From positions 1 to 64,000 of the forward strand of contig NZ_MLJO01000001.1 in NCBI RefSeq assembly GCF_001956915.1: a stretch of DNA of 64,000 nucleotides, given 5' to 3'. Positions 13,695-21,310 of the stretch are shown here, in pieces. This DNA comes from Intrasporangium flavum. Its GTDB lineage: Bacteria > Actinomycetota > Actinomycetes > Actinomycetales > Dermatophilaceae. The translations under genes were made by a program, and so were the position numbers. The notes under the pieces were generated by a model. It saw only the letters and a list, made by a program, of their open reading frames with translations. It did not search any database and was not told the origin of the DNA. The first letter of the stretch is position 1. Every line of letters begins with the position of its first letter.

Positions 13695-16508
13695 ATGCAC
13701 GTGACCAGACACAGACGCGAGCACGCCCAGCGCGGCGCCGCCTTCGCCCGAGGCCGTCGGGCCCGGATCGTCCTCGCCTCCACCGCCGCCCTCGTCGTGG
13801 CCGGCACCGCCGTCGAGGCCTACGCGAGCACCGTCGGGTTCGGCGACCAGCAGGTCGGCACCGAGTACGCCGCCGGGCTGCAGGTCTCCTCCAACCAGGT
13901 CGTCAAGCCGTACGGCGAGCGCCTCGTCACCGAGCTCGGCAAGTTCATGGGCTCGACGGTCAGCGCCGACGGCCGCTACCTCGCCGCGACGAGCAACGAC
14001 CGCTCGATCTCGGTGCAGGTCTTCGACCTGCGCACCTACAAGCTCATCTGGACCGTCGGCAGCGCCGCCGCGGCCGACCAGAAGGTGTCCGACAACAGCG
14101 TGGGGCAGGATGGCCCGACCTACTCCCCGGACGGGAAGTTCCTCTGGGTGCCGCAGGCCACCGGCCTGACGCGCTACCCGGTCAACGCCGACGGCACGCT
14201 CGGGGCCGGCACGAAGGTCGCCATCCCCGCGATCGACGGCGCCCAGGCGCTCACCGGCAAGGCCGCCTTCTCGCCCGACGGCTCCCGGCTCTACGTCGCC
14301 GTCAACGGCCAGAACCGCGTCGTCCTCATCGACCCGGTCGCCGGCACCGTCACGCGCAGCTGGACCACCGGCATCGCGCCGCGCCACCTCACCTTCGTCG
14401 GCGACAAGCTGTACGTCAGCAACGAGGGCGGGCGCTTCGCACAGTCGGGGGAGACGACCATCAACTCCTACGGCACGCAGGTGCCGGCCGACGGCAACCT
14501 CGGCACCGCCACGACCGGCACGCTCAGCGTCATCGACACGAGCACCCCTGGGGCCCAGGTCCGTTCGATCCCGGTGGGGCTGCACCCGACCGCGATGTAC
14601 GCGTCCGGCAAGGCGCTCTTCGTCACCAACACCGTCGACGACACGGTCTCGGTCGTGAACACCGACTCCGACAAGGTCGTCCAGACGATCAGCACCCAGC
14701 CGTGGAAGGGCTCGGAGGTCGGGTACCAGCCGAACGGCGTCACCCTGACGCCCGACGGGCGTCTGCTCGTGACCCTCGGACGCGCCAACGCCGTGGCGGT
14801 GTACCGCTACCACGGCGACCCGCAGGAGCCGGTCAACTTCATCGGCCTGCTGCCGACCGACTACTACCCCTCGGCGGTCGCCGGCGTCGGTGGCCAGGTC
14901 GTCGTGACGAACACGCGGGGGATCGATGCCCGCGGTCCGCTCATCACCTTCAAGCAGGGTCCCGGCACCGACCCGGCCACCGGCCACGGGACGCACGGCA
15001 CCACGGCATCGCTGACCCGCTTCACGCTGCCGAGCGACGACGCGATCGCCCGTGCCACCGGGGCGGTGTTCGCCCAGAACGGCTGGGGCCCGGGCGACAC
15101 CGACGTCAAGCAGGCCTCGGGCAACAAGCAGAAGGCCGTACCCGTGCCGAAGCGCATCGGCGACCCGTCGACGATCAAGCACGTGTTCGTCCTCGTCAAG
15201 GAGAACCGGACCTACGACCAGGTGTACGGCGACGACACCCGTGGCAACGGCGACGCCTCGCTCGCACAGTTCGGCGCGACCGTCACCCCGAACCAGCACG
15301 CCCTCGCCAGGCAGTTCGGCCTCTACGACAACACCTACGACGTCGGGACCAACTCGGCCGAGGGCCACAACTGGCTCATGCAGGGTGACAACCCCGAGTA
15401 CACGGAGTCGAGCGCCGGCGAGTACACGCGTAGCTACGACACGGAGGACGACGTGCTCGGCCACCAGCGTTCCGGGTTCCTCTGGACGGCGGCCACGGCC
15501 GCAGGCCGGAGCGCCCGCAACTTCGGTGAGTTCATGATGTGGGAGAACAAGCCCGCGGGCGCGACGTGGCAGAAGTACTACTGCGCCACGAAGAGCGTCG
15601 ACGCCGGGGGCGACCCCGCGCAGCTGGTCGACCCGACGCTGCGGCTCGACGTCCAGTCGCCGATCCCGTCGCTCAACGCGATCTCGAACCACGACTCGCC
15701 GATGTTCGACACGAACATCCCCGACATCTACCGCTTCCAGATCTGGAAGCAGGAGTTCGAGAAGAAGGGGCCGGCGAACCTCAACATGATGTGGCTCTCG
15801 AGCGACCACACCGGTGGCACACCGGACGCCCGCGCGCAGGTCGCGGACGGTGACCTCGCCGTGGGTCGGGTCGTCGACGAGATCTCGCACAGCCCGTACT
15901 GGAAGGACTCGGCGATCTTCGTCGTCGAGGACGACAGCCAGAACGGCGCCGACCACGTCGACGGCCACCGCGCCCCGATCCAGGTCATCAGCCCCTACGC
16001 GGCCCACGGCAAGGTCATCAGCACGTACTACTCACAGATCTCGATGATCCGCACGATCTCGCAGATCCTCGGGGCCCAGCCGCTCAACCAGAAGGTGGCC
16101 GCGGCGTCGCCGATGTTCGACGCCTTCCAGTCGACGCCCGACTACACCCCGTTCGACGCGGTGCCCAACCAGGTGCCTCTCACGGAGGGCGTCGCGTCGG
16201 CGCCGGCGTGCGGCGCCGACACCCTCGGGACCACGGGCGCGGCCGCTCGGGCGGTCGACGCCGAGGTGGCTGCCCAGACGGCCATCCCGGCGTCGCAGAA
16301 GCGGGTGGCCGCGCAGTGGGACGCCTGGCGCCAGTCGAAGAAGCTGGCCGGCAACGGTGCGGTCGCCGACTTCGCCAACCCCGAGCAGATGAACCGGTTC
16401 ACCTGGTACCAGGCGCACGGGTGGAAGACGCCCTACCCGGGCGACGCATCGGTGCTCGCGCCGTCGCAGGTGCCCGGCGCCGACCTGCCGCCGGCGGAGA
16501 ACGAGTGA
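13695..16508 (+). CDS. Secreted YncE-type beta-propeller / phosphoesterase fusion
   Basis: A 937-residue exported protein. A basic N-terminus and hydrophobic stretch (residues about 24-45, IVLASTAALVVAGTAVEAYA) act as signal peptide or anchor. Residues about 65-440 show repeated blade motifs of a YVTN/YncE propeller (SADGRYLAATSND, SPDGSRLYVAVNG). From about 495 on (KHVFVLVKENRTYDQVYGD, later EDDSQNGADHVDGHR) it is an alkaline-phosphatase-superfamily phosphoesterase related to phospholipase C-like enzymes, with metal-ligand Asp/His residues visible. The combination matches the described bifunctional YncE/alkaline phosphatase family; the substrate is unknown. It is the last gene of the ABC operon; a terminator follows. 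Confidence 0.88.
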   Translation: MHVTRHRREHAQRGAAFARGRRARIVLASTAALVVAGTAVEAYASTVGFGDQQVGTEYAAGLQVSSNQVVKPYGERLVTELGKFMGSTVSADGRYLAATSNDRSISVQVFDLRTYKLIWTVGSAAAADQKVSDNSVGQDGPTYSPDGKFLWVPQATGLTRYPVNADGTLGAGTKVAIPAIDGAQALTGKAAFSPDGSRLYVAVNGQNRVVLIDPVAGTVTRSWTTGIAPRHLTFVGDKLYVSNEGGRFAQSGETTINSYGTQVPADGNLGTATTGTLSVIDTSTPGAQVRSIPVGLHPTAMYASGKALFVTNTVDDTVSVVNTDSDKVVQTISTQPWKGSEVGYQPNGVTLTPDGRLLVTLGRANAVAVYRYHGDPQEPVNFIGLLPTDYYPSAVAGVGGQVVVTNTRGIDARGPLITFKQGPGTDPATGHGTHGTTASLTRFTLPSDDAIARATGAVFAQNGWGPGDTDVKQASGNKQKAVPVPKRIGDPSTIKHVFVLVKENRTYDQVYGDDTRGNGDASLAQFGATVTPNQHALARQFGLYDNTYDVGTNSAEGHNWLMQGDNPEYTESSAGEYTRSYDTEDDVLGHQRSGFLWTAATAAGRSARNFGEFMMWENKPAGATWQKYYCATKSVDAGGDPAQLVDPTLRLDVQSPIPSLNAISNHDSPMFDTNIPDIYRFQIWKQEFEKKGPANLNMMWLSSDHTGGTPDARAQVADGDLAVGRVVDEISHSPYWKDSAIFVVEDDSQNGADHVDGHRAPIQVISPYAAHGKVISTYYSQISMIRTISQILGAQPLNQKVAAASPMFDAFQSTPDYTPFDAVPNQVPLTEGVASAPACGADTLGTTGAAARAVDAEVAAQTAIPASQKRVAAQWDAWRQSKKLAGNGAVADFANPEQMNRFTWYQAHGWKTPYPGDASVLAPSQVPGADLPPAENE

Positions 16509-16537
16509 CCGGAGTCGCGAAAGCGGATCGAAACGCG

Positions 16538-16570
16538 CTGGGGCAGCATCGGATTCGGGTGCTGCCCCAG
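16538..16570 (+). terminator. Terminator after the ABC/phosphoesterase operon
   Basis: A perfect 11-bp stem (CTGGGGCAGCA and complement) with an 11-nt loop, 29 bp after the stop codon. Confidence 0.75.
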
Positions 16571-16641
16571 TTGCGTACGCCCGTGCGGTGGCATCCGCAC
16601 AGCCTTCGACGTCGGGGCCCAAGGGTGCCGGCAGGGCCGAT

Positions 16642-16671
16642 TTGGTCTTTCCCGGGGGAGTCGTCTAGGGT
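16642..16671 (+). promoter_or_regulatory. Sigma-70-type promoter of the initiator tRNA gene
   Basis: TTGGTC (16642-16647) and TAGGGT (16666-16671) are separated by 18 bp. Transcription would start near 16679, just before the tRNA. Confidence 0.55.
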
Positions 16672-16684
16672 TAAGACATACCGA

Positions 16685-16761
16685 CGCGGGGTGGAGCAGC
16701 TCGGTAGCTCGCCGGGCTCATAACCCGGAGGTCGCAGGTTCAAATCCTGCCCCCGCTACCA
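16685..16761 (+). tRNA. Initiator tRNA-Met (CAT)
   Basis: A 77-nt cloverleaf with encoded CCA end. The anticodon loop is CTCATAA. Two initiator marks are present: three consecutive G-C pairs at the bottom of the anticodon stem (GGG/CCC) and no Watson-Crick pair at the top of the acceptor stem (C1 opposite T72). The T-loop GGTTCAAATCC is canonical. No integrase or duplicated 3' end is seen nearby. Confidence 0.97.
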
Positions 16762-16776
16762 ATCGCGTCAGGCGAG

Positions 16777-16810
16777 ACGAAGGCCCGGACCAACAGGTCC
16801 GGGCCTTCGT
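16777..16810 (+). terminator. Terminator of the tRNA gene
   Basis: A 15-bp perfect stem (ACGAAGGCCCGGACC and complement) with a 4-nt loop starts 15 bp after the tRNA. It also faces the convergent MarR-type gene. Confidence 0.8.
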
Positions 16811-16837
16811 CGTTCTCCGCGCCTTCGTCGTTCTCCG
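16803..16837. repeat. 17-bp direct duplication beside the tRNA terminator
   Basis: GCCTTCGTCGTTCTCCG occurs at 16803-16819 and 16821-16837. The first copy includes the right arm of the terminator. It looks like a local slippage duplication. Confidence 0.8.
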
Positions 16838-16871
16838 GGCCGGTGTCCGGCCCGGCCCGGTCGCGGCCCGT

Positions 16872-17396
16872 TCAGTCCTGGGCGGAACGGGCCGCGGCGA
16901 TGACCGTCGTGAGCGAGCGGTGCAGCTCCTGCAGCTGCGACACGTCCATGCCGAGCCGGGCGATGACCTGCGGCGGCACGCCGAGAGCCTGCCGGCGCAG
17001 GTCGCGACCCTCGGTGGTCAGGGTCACGTGCAGGGCCCGGTCGTCGTGGGGGTGCGGGTCGCGGCGGACCAGCCCGGCTCCCTCGAGGCGGCGGACGAGC
17101 GGCGAGACGGTGGCCGGCTCGAGGCTGAGCAGGTCGCCGATCTCCTTGACCGTCAAGGGTGCCCGCTCCCACAGGGCGAGCATGACGAGGTACTGCGGGT
17201 GCGTCAGCCCGAGGGGCTCGAGGACGGGTCGGTAGAGGCCGATGACGTTGCGGGCGGCCACCGCGAGGGCGAAGCACACCTGCTGGTCGAGCCGCAGCAG
17301 GTCGTCGGGGGAGTGCGCCTCGGTGTCCGGGTCTGCTCCTCGGCCGGAGTCCGTCGTGTGCTCCTCGTGGGTCGCGTCGTGCTCGGGTGCCGTCAC
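16872..17396 (-). CDS. MarR/OhrR-family transcriptional regulator
   Basis: A 174-residue winged-helix regulator. After a 30-residue acidic, His-rich tail, LDQQVCFALAVAARN places a cysteine (C41) exactly where OhrR proteins keep their peroxide-sensing cysteine, followed by YRPVLEPLGLTHPQYLVML and the wing region VRRDPHPHDDRALHVTL. OhrR repressors are inactivated by oxidation of this cysteine, so a redox-responsive role is likely but inferred. No ohr peroxidase gene is adjacent. The GTG start has AGGAGG upstream. The divergent promoter region has two GTGCAC palindromes that are probable operators. Confidence 0.85.
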   Translation of the reverse strand: MTAPEHDATHEEHTTDSGRGADPDTEAHSPDDLLRLDQQVCFALAVAARNVIGLYRPVLEPLGLTHPQYLVMLALWERAPLTVKEIGDLLSLEPATVSPLVRRLEGAGLVRRDPHPHDDRALHVTLTTEGRDLRRQALGVPPQVIARLGMDVSQLQELHRSLTTVIAAARSAQD

Positions 17397-17433
17397 CGCG
17401 TCGCCTCCTGTCCTCGTGGCTGCTCCGACAGGA

Positions 17434-17463
17434 TAGTATGTGCACTAATCATCAGTGCACTAA
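17434..17463. promoter_or_regulatory. Divergent promoter with paired GTGCAC operator half-palindromes
   Basis: GTGCACTAA occurs at 17440-17448 and 17455-17463, 15 bp apart; each contains the self-complementary GTGCAC, and the second extends to AGTGCACT. A TAGTAT box (17434-17439) just before the first copy could be the -10 of the small-protein gene. AT-rich palindromes of this kind are typical MarR-family sites, so autoregulation by the adjacent regulator is likely. Confidence 0.6.
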
Positions 17464-17486
17464 CGATCTTTCCGAGGTGGTCCTCC

Positions 17487-17678
17487 ATGCCGCGATCCTC
17501 CCGCACCGGGCGCCTGTCCCTCGCCTACCGCGTCGGCTATGCCCTGCGGATGTTCGGGCTGTCGATCTTCGGGCCCGCGCAGCTCGGCGAGAGCAACGAC
17601 CCCAAGGAGCGGCTGCGCCGCGAACGGGCGGCGCGCCAGGCGGCGGCCGACTCCGCCCGCGAGGCTGCCCGCCACTGA
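17487..17678 (+). CDS. Small basic protein, function unknown
   Basis: A 63-residue protein with a hydrophobic/aromatic half (LAYRVGYALRMFGLSIFGPA) and a charged Ala/Arg-rich helical half. No known domain is recognised. The first half is too short and polar for a confident membrane helix but could be an amphipathic helix. The ATG has GAGGTGG upstream. It is divergent from the OhrR/MarR-like gene and shares its operator region, so it is the likely target of that regulator (inference). Confidence 0.65.
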   Translation: MPRSSRTGRLSLAYRVGYALRMFGLSIFGPAQLGESNDPKERLRRERAARQAAADSAREAARH

Positions 17679-17811
17679 CACGCGCCGGAGCGCGCGGGCG
17701 GGTTCCGCAAGAAAGGCGCGATCCTCCGACGCCGCCACCCCACGTCTGCCACAGTGCTCGCCTCGGGATTCATCCGTCCGGTTCGTCCGGCGCTCTTCGG
17801 AGGTGGGACCG

Positions 17812-18735
17812 ATGCATCAGCACGCACCCGGGCGATGCGTGACCCGGGGCCGGCCCGCGGGTCGCGCCGCCCGCTCCCTCACGGCCGCCGTGGCCGCCGT
17901 GGGCGCGGTCGTCGGCACCGCTCTCGCCGTGGCGCTGCCTGCAGCTCCGGCGGAGGCGGCCACCGCGCCACCGCGCGCCATGTACGTGTGGCAGTGGCAG
18001 GACCCGCAGGCGGTCGTGTCCGTGGCGACCCAGCGCGGCGTCGGCACCCTCTTCGTCGCGGTGCCGCCCGACCTCCCGACCTCACCGCAGCTGCCGGCCG
18101 TCCGGACGCTCGTCGCCGCGGCGACCGCGAGCGGGCTGCGCGTGGACGCCCTCGGCGGCGATCCCGGCTGGGTCGACCAGCCCACGTGGGCTCTGGACCA
18201 CTGGCTGCGCCCCACGCTCGCGACCGGCCTCTTCGCGGGCGTCCACGCCGACGTGGAGCCGTGGACCACCTCGGCCTGGACCAAGAGGCAGGCCACGACG
18301 GTCTCGCGCTACCTGACGCTGCTCGACTCGCTCGTCGCGGCAGCGGGCCCGCGGCCGGTCGAGGTCGACATCCCCTTCTGGTTCGACGGCATCGCCGCGG
18401 GCAAGCGCTCGACGCTCGATCGCGAGGTGTTGCGCCGGGTCGCCGGCGCCACCGTGATGGCTTATCGCAACACCGCGACGGGCAGCGACGGGACGATCGC
18501 CCTCGCGGCCACCGAGCTCGCGGTCGGCGCCTCGCTCGGCAAACCGGTCCGTGTCGGGCAGGAGACGATGTTCCTCGGCACCGACCCGGTCTCGGTCAAG
18601 CAGACCTTCTACGGCCAGACGCTGACCCGGATGGAGTCGCAGCTGGCGCTCGTCGACGCCGGGGCCGGGGCGTACGCGAGCTACGCCGGCATCGCCGTCC
18701 ACGACTACACGGCGTGGTCGGCGATGGCGCCCTGA
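17812..18735 (+). CDS. Secreted protein of unknown function, possible TIM-barrel fold
   Basis: A 307-residue protein with a Sec/Tat-like signal peptide (arginine-rich start, hydrophobic core about residues 24-45, cleavage after AEA near residue 50). The mature part has features of glycoside-hydrolase-like barrels: FAGVHADVEPWT, PVEVDIPFWFD and ATVMAYRN, with acidic residues at strand ends. I cannot assign a family or substrate. The ATG has GGAGGTGGGACCG upstream. The stop codon lies inside a strong hairpin that also ends the convergent PLP-enzyme gene. Confidence 0.7.
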   Translation: MHQHAPGRCVTRGRPAGRAARSLTAAVAAVGAVVGTALAVALPAAPAEAATAPPRAMYVWQWQDPQAVVSVATQRGVGTLFVAVPPDLPTSPQLPAVRTLVAAATASGLRVDALGGDPGWVDQPTWALDHWLRPTLATGLFAGVHADVEPWTTSAWTKRQATTVSRYLTLLDSLVAAAGPRPVEVDIPFWFDGIAAGKRSTLDREVLRRVAGATVMAYRNTATGSDGTIALAATELAVGASLGKPVRVGQETMFLGTDPVSVKQTFYGQTLTRMESQLALVDAGAGAYASYAGIAVHDYTAWSAMAP

Positions 18736-18762
18736 CGGGCGCCCTGACGCCCGTCAGGGCGC
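18727..18762. terminator. Bidirectional terminator between convergent genes
   Basis: A perfect 15-bp stem (GCGCCCTGACGGGCG and complement) with a 6-nt loop covers the stop of the secreted-protein gene and ends 15 bp before the stop of the PLP-enzyme gene on the other strand. Confidence 0.8.
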
Positions 18763-18777
18763 CCGGGCCAGCCGGCC

Positions 18778-20487
18778 TCAGGGGCGGCCGGTGACCAGGC
18801 TCGTCGCGGGCAGCTCGAACCAGCGCAGGTGGTCGAAGTCGACGTCGACGCTGCCGGCGTCGCACGTCACCGGCCGCGCGTCGGCCAGCACGCGGCGCGC
18901 GTCGGCGAGGTGCTGCTCGAGGGCCTCCTCGCCGAGCCGGTCCGCGTGACGCGGGTAGCGCAGCCCCTCCGGCCCGAACGAGACGTCGCGCAGGCGCAGC
19001 GGCGGTTCGACGGGGCCGTTGCCGTGGCGCCAGAGGCCGGTGGCGGGCTCGAAGGAGTAGTCGCCGAGGAGGCGCCATCCCTCGCGCGCCACGAGCCGGA
19101 CGGCCTCGATGACGTAGTCGGCCACGGCGTCGGAGATGAAGTAGTTGAAGTTGATGCGCACCCAGCCGGGCTTGATGCCCTCGCAGCCGCGACCGATCTC
19201 GCGCTCGAACTCCTGCGAGCGCTCGAGGTCGATGCCGAGCAGGTGGTGGCCGTACGGGCCGGCGCACGAGCACCCGCCGCGCGACTGGATGCCGAAGAGG
19301 TCGTTGAGCACCGCGACGACGAAGTTGTGGTGCAGGTAGGGCCCGCCCGGCGCCCGCACGACGAACGAGACGATCGACAGGCGCTCGGCGTCGAGGTTGC
19401 CGAGGATCTCGATGGCCGGCTCCTGGGTCCAGGCCTGCACGGCGCGCTCGAGGAAGGCGTCCTCGCGGGCACGGATGGTCTCGACGCCGACGGCCTCCTT
19501 GAGCCCGAAGACGAGCCCGGCGCGGATCGACTCGACGATGGCCGGGGTGCCGCCCTCCTCGCGGTGGGCGGGGTCGGTGAGGTAGTCGTGCGCGGTGGGG
19601 TTGACGTAGGCCACGGTGCCACCACCCGGCACGTCGGGGACGCGGTTGGTCAGCAGCTCGCGGCGCACGACGAGGACCCCCGGCGTGGCCGGCCCGCCGA
19701 TGAACTTGTGGGGGCTCAGGAAGATGGCGTCCTTGCGGGCGAGCTCGCCTGCGACCCCACGGCCACCGCGCCCGTACATCTCGATGTCGACGTAGGGGCC
19801 TGCTGCCGCGAAGTCCCAGAAGGCGAGGGCGCCGTGCTCGTGCAGGAGGGTCGAGATGGCGTCGGTGTCCGTGACGATCCCGGTGACGTTGCTCGCCGCC
19901 GAGAACGAGCCGATGCGCAGCGGCCGGTCGGCGTGCTCCTCGAGCCGGGCGCGCAGGACGGCGAGGTCGACGTGGCCGTCGAGGTCCTGGGGGATGACGA
20001 CGACGTCGGCGACGCACTCGCGCCACATGACCTCGTTGGAGTGGTGCTCGTAAGGCCCGATGAAGATGACCGGACGCTGGTCGGCAGGCACGAGATCGCT
20101 CGCGTGCCAACGGTCCTCGAAGTTCGAGGGCACCCGCAGGCCGAGGATGCCGACGAGCTTGTCGATGGCGCCGGTGCACCCCGAGCCGGCGAAGACGACG
20201 ACGGTCTCGTCGTCGCCGCCCACCGCGTCGCGGATGGTGCGCCGGGCGTCCTCGCGCAGCCGGGTGGTCTGCAGGCCGGTGCCCGAGCTCTCGGTGTGGG
20301 TGTTGGCGTAGCGGGGGAGCACCTCGTCGCGGATGAAGTCCTCGATGAACCCGAGCGCCCGGCCCGAGGCCGTGTAGTCGGCGTAGGTGACCCGCCGCGG
20401 GCCGTAGGGCCCGACCATGACCTGGTCGTCGCCGATGACGCTCGCGCGGATCGTCGCGAGCAGGTCGGGCTGCGGTGCGGTGCTCAT
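18778..20487 (-). CDS. PLP-dependent class V aminotransferase / cysteine desulfurase-like enzyme
   Basis: A 569-residue fold-type I PLP enzyme. The cofactor lysine is K261 in LSPHKFIGG; the PLP-phosphate region GSGCTGAIDK, ANTHTESSGT near the N-terminus and an FWDFAAAGPY strand fit class V. A cysteine pair in SRGGCSCAGPYG (C406, C408) sits where cysteine desulfurases carry the persulfide cysteine. It is longer than IscS/SufS (about 400 residues) by a C-terminal domain of about 130 residues. No suf or isc genes are adjacent. The ATG lies 6 nt after a TATGGT -10 box, with an iron-box-like sequence just upstream. Confidence 0.85.
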   Translation of the reverse strand: MSTAPQPDLLATIRASVIGDDQVMVGPYGPRRVTYADYTASGRALGFIEDFIRDEVLPRYANTHTESSGTGLQTTRLREDARRTIRDAVGGDDETVVVFAGSGCTGAIDKLVGILGLRVPSNFEDRWHASDLVPADQRPVIFIGPYEHHSNEVMWRECVADVVVIPQDLDGHVDLAVLRARLEEHADRPLRIGSFSAASNVTGIVTDTDAISTLLHEHGALAFWDFAAAGPYVDIEMYGRGGRGVAGELARKDAIFLSPHKFIGGPATPGVLVVRRELLTNRVPDVPGGGTVAYVNPTAHDYLTDPAHREEGGTPAIVESIRAGLVFGLKEAVGVETIRAREDAFLERAVQAWTQEPAIEILGNLDAERLSIVSFVVRAPGGPYLHHNFVVAVLNDLFGIQSRGGCSCAGPYGHHLLGIDLERSQEFEREIGRGCEGIKPGWVRINFNYFISDAVADYVIEAVRLVAREGWRLLGDYSFEPATGLWRHGNGPVEPPLRLRDVSFGPEGLRYPRHADRLGEEALEQHLADARRVLADARPVTCDAGSVDVDFDHLRWFELPATSLVTGRP

Positions 20488-20493
20488 GCCCCA

Positions 20494-20518
20494 ACCATAG
20501 CGCTAGGTGATGCTAATC
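20494..20518 (-). promoter_or_regulatory. Leaderless promoter with overlapping DtxR/IdeR-like iron box
   Basis: On the minus strand TATGGT (20499-20494) ends 6 nt before the ATG. Immediately upstream, TAGGTGATGCTAATC (20504-20518, plus-strand reading) matches 12 of 15 core positions of the DtxR/IdeR box TAGGTTAGGCTAACC. The position would block RNA polymerase. The regulator assignment is inferred from the sequence match only. Confidence 0.45.
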
Positions 20519-20564
20519 CGCACACCTATAACCATTAGTTAGGGACGTGGGAAGCCGGACAGCA

Positions 20565-20598
20565 CGACGCCCCGCCGGCCGGGGCCGGCGGGGCGTCG
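20565..20598 (-). terminator. Terminator of the LppU-like gene
   Basis: A perfect 15-bp GC-rich stem with a 4-nt loop lies 15 bp beyond the stop of the minus-strand gene ending at 20614. Confidence 0.75.
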
Positions 20599-20613
20599 CG
20601 GAGGAAGACGGCG

Positions 20614-21135
20614 TCAGCGCACCGCGCCGAGGCAGATGACGTTGCCGTTCGTCTCGCCCTCGCGGTACTCGAAGTACGTCGTCGTCGTGGCCTCGTACGG
20701 CGCGCACGTCTGGTCGGCGAGCGACTGCACGGTGTCCTTCTTGATGAAGACGACCTTGTACTCGGCCTTCGCGTCGCCGCAGTCGACCTTGGCGATCGAG
20801 TCGTCGTCGCCGCTCTTGACGCACTGGCCCACCGACAGGGAGTCGGCGACCGGCTGGTCGGCCAACATGTAGCCGAGGCCGAACTTCACGGCGAGCACGA
20901 CGACGACCGTGGCGATGGCCGAGAGGATCTTCTTGCGCTTGGAGCCGGCCTTCGGTGCCTCCGGGCCGGGGGTGGCGGGGGCGGCCGGGTCGGCCGGGGC
21001 GGCGGGCACGGTGGAGGCCCCGGGTGTCGCAGGCGTCGCAGGCGTCGCGGACGCGTCGGGCGTGGCAGGCATGCCGGACGCGTCGGGCGTCGCGGGCGCG
21101 TCGGGCGTCGCGTCGGAGGTGGGCTGCTCGGGCAT
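20614..21135 (-). CDS. LppU/SCO3897-like membrane protein with low-complexity cytosolic tail
   Basis: A 173-residue protein with about 65 N-terminal residues rich in Pro, Ala, Thr and Asp (repeats of ATPDAS and AAPADP), one transmembrane helix (residues about 70-90, ILSAIATVVVVLAVKFGLGY) and an outer domain with four cysteines (105, 119, 144, 168), probably two disulfides. The outer domain (SVGQCV ... VDCGDAKAEYKVV ... QTCAPYE ... NVICLG) matches the LppU-type proteins of actinobacteria; no function is established. The ATG has a strong Shine-Dalgarno (GAGGAGC). It is divergent from the M16 peptidase genes. Confidence 0.75.
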   Translation of the reverse strand: MPEQPTSDATPDAPATPDASGMPATPDASATPATPATPGASTVPAAPADPAAPATPGPEAPKAGSKRKKILSAIATVVVVLAVKFGLGYMLADQPVADSLSVGQCVKSGDDDSIAKVDCGDAKAEYKVVFIKKDTVQSLADQTCAPYEATTTTYFEYREGETNGNVICLGAVR

Positions 21136-21297
21136 GGTGAATCGCTCCTCATGGAGAAAGTTGGGACCCCTGGTGATGGCCGCAGTGCGGCCCCGACGGC
21201 GGCGCGCGCGGTCGGCCAGCAGATCATGGCGGGTCCACGGGGCCCGTGGTGCCCGATGAGGCCCCGGACCGGTAACGACTTCGCAAAAGTTGTCGCA

Positions 21298-21303
21298 TAG
21301 GGT
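21298..21303 (+). promoter_or_regulatory. -10 box of a leaderless promoter for the M16 peptidase operon
   Basis: TAGGGT is followed by 7 nt and the GTG at 21311. Confidence 0.6.
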
Positions 21304-21310
21304 CGAGCGC

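Noticed and set aside
9806-16508. Secondary-metabolite or bacteriocin cluster
   Set aside because: A regulator and ABC genes are present, but there is no biosynthetic enzyme, precursor peptide or maturation gene; the third gene is a phosphoesterase.
16685-16850. Integration site of a mobile element at the initiator tRNA
   Set aside because: No integrase, no copy of the tRNA 3' end and no change in gene character nearby; only a 17-bp local duplication is present.
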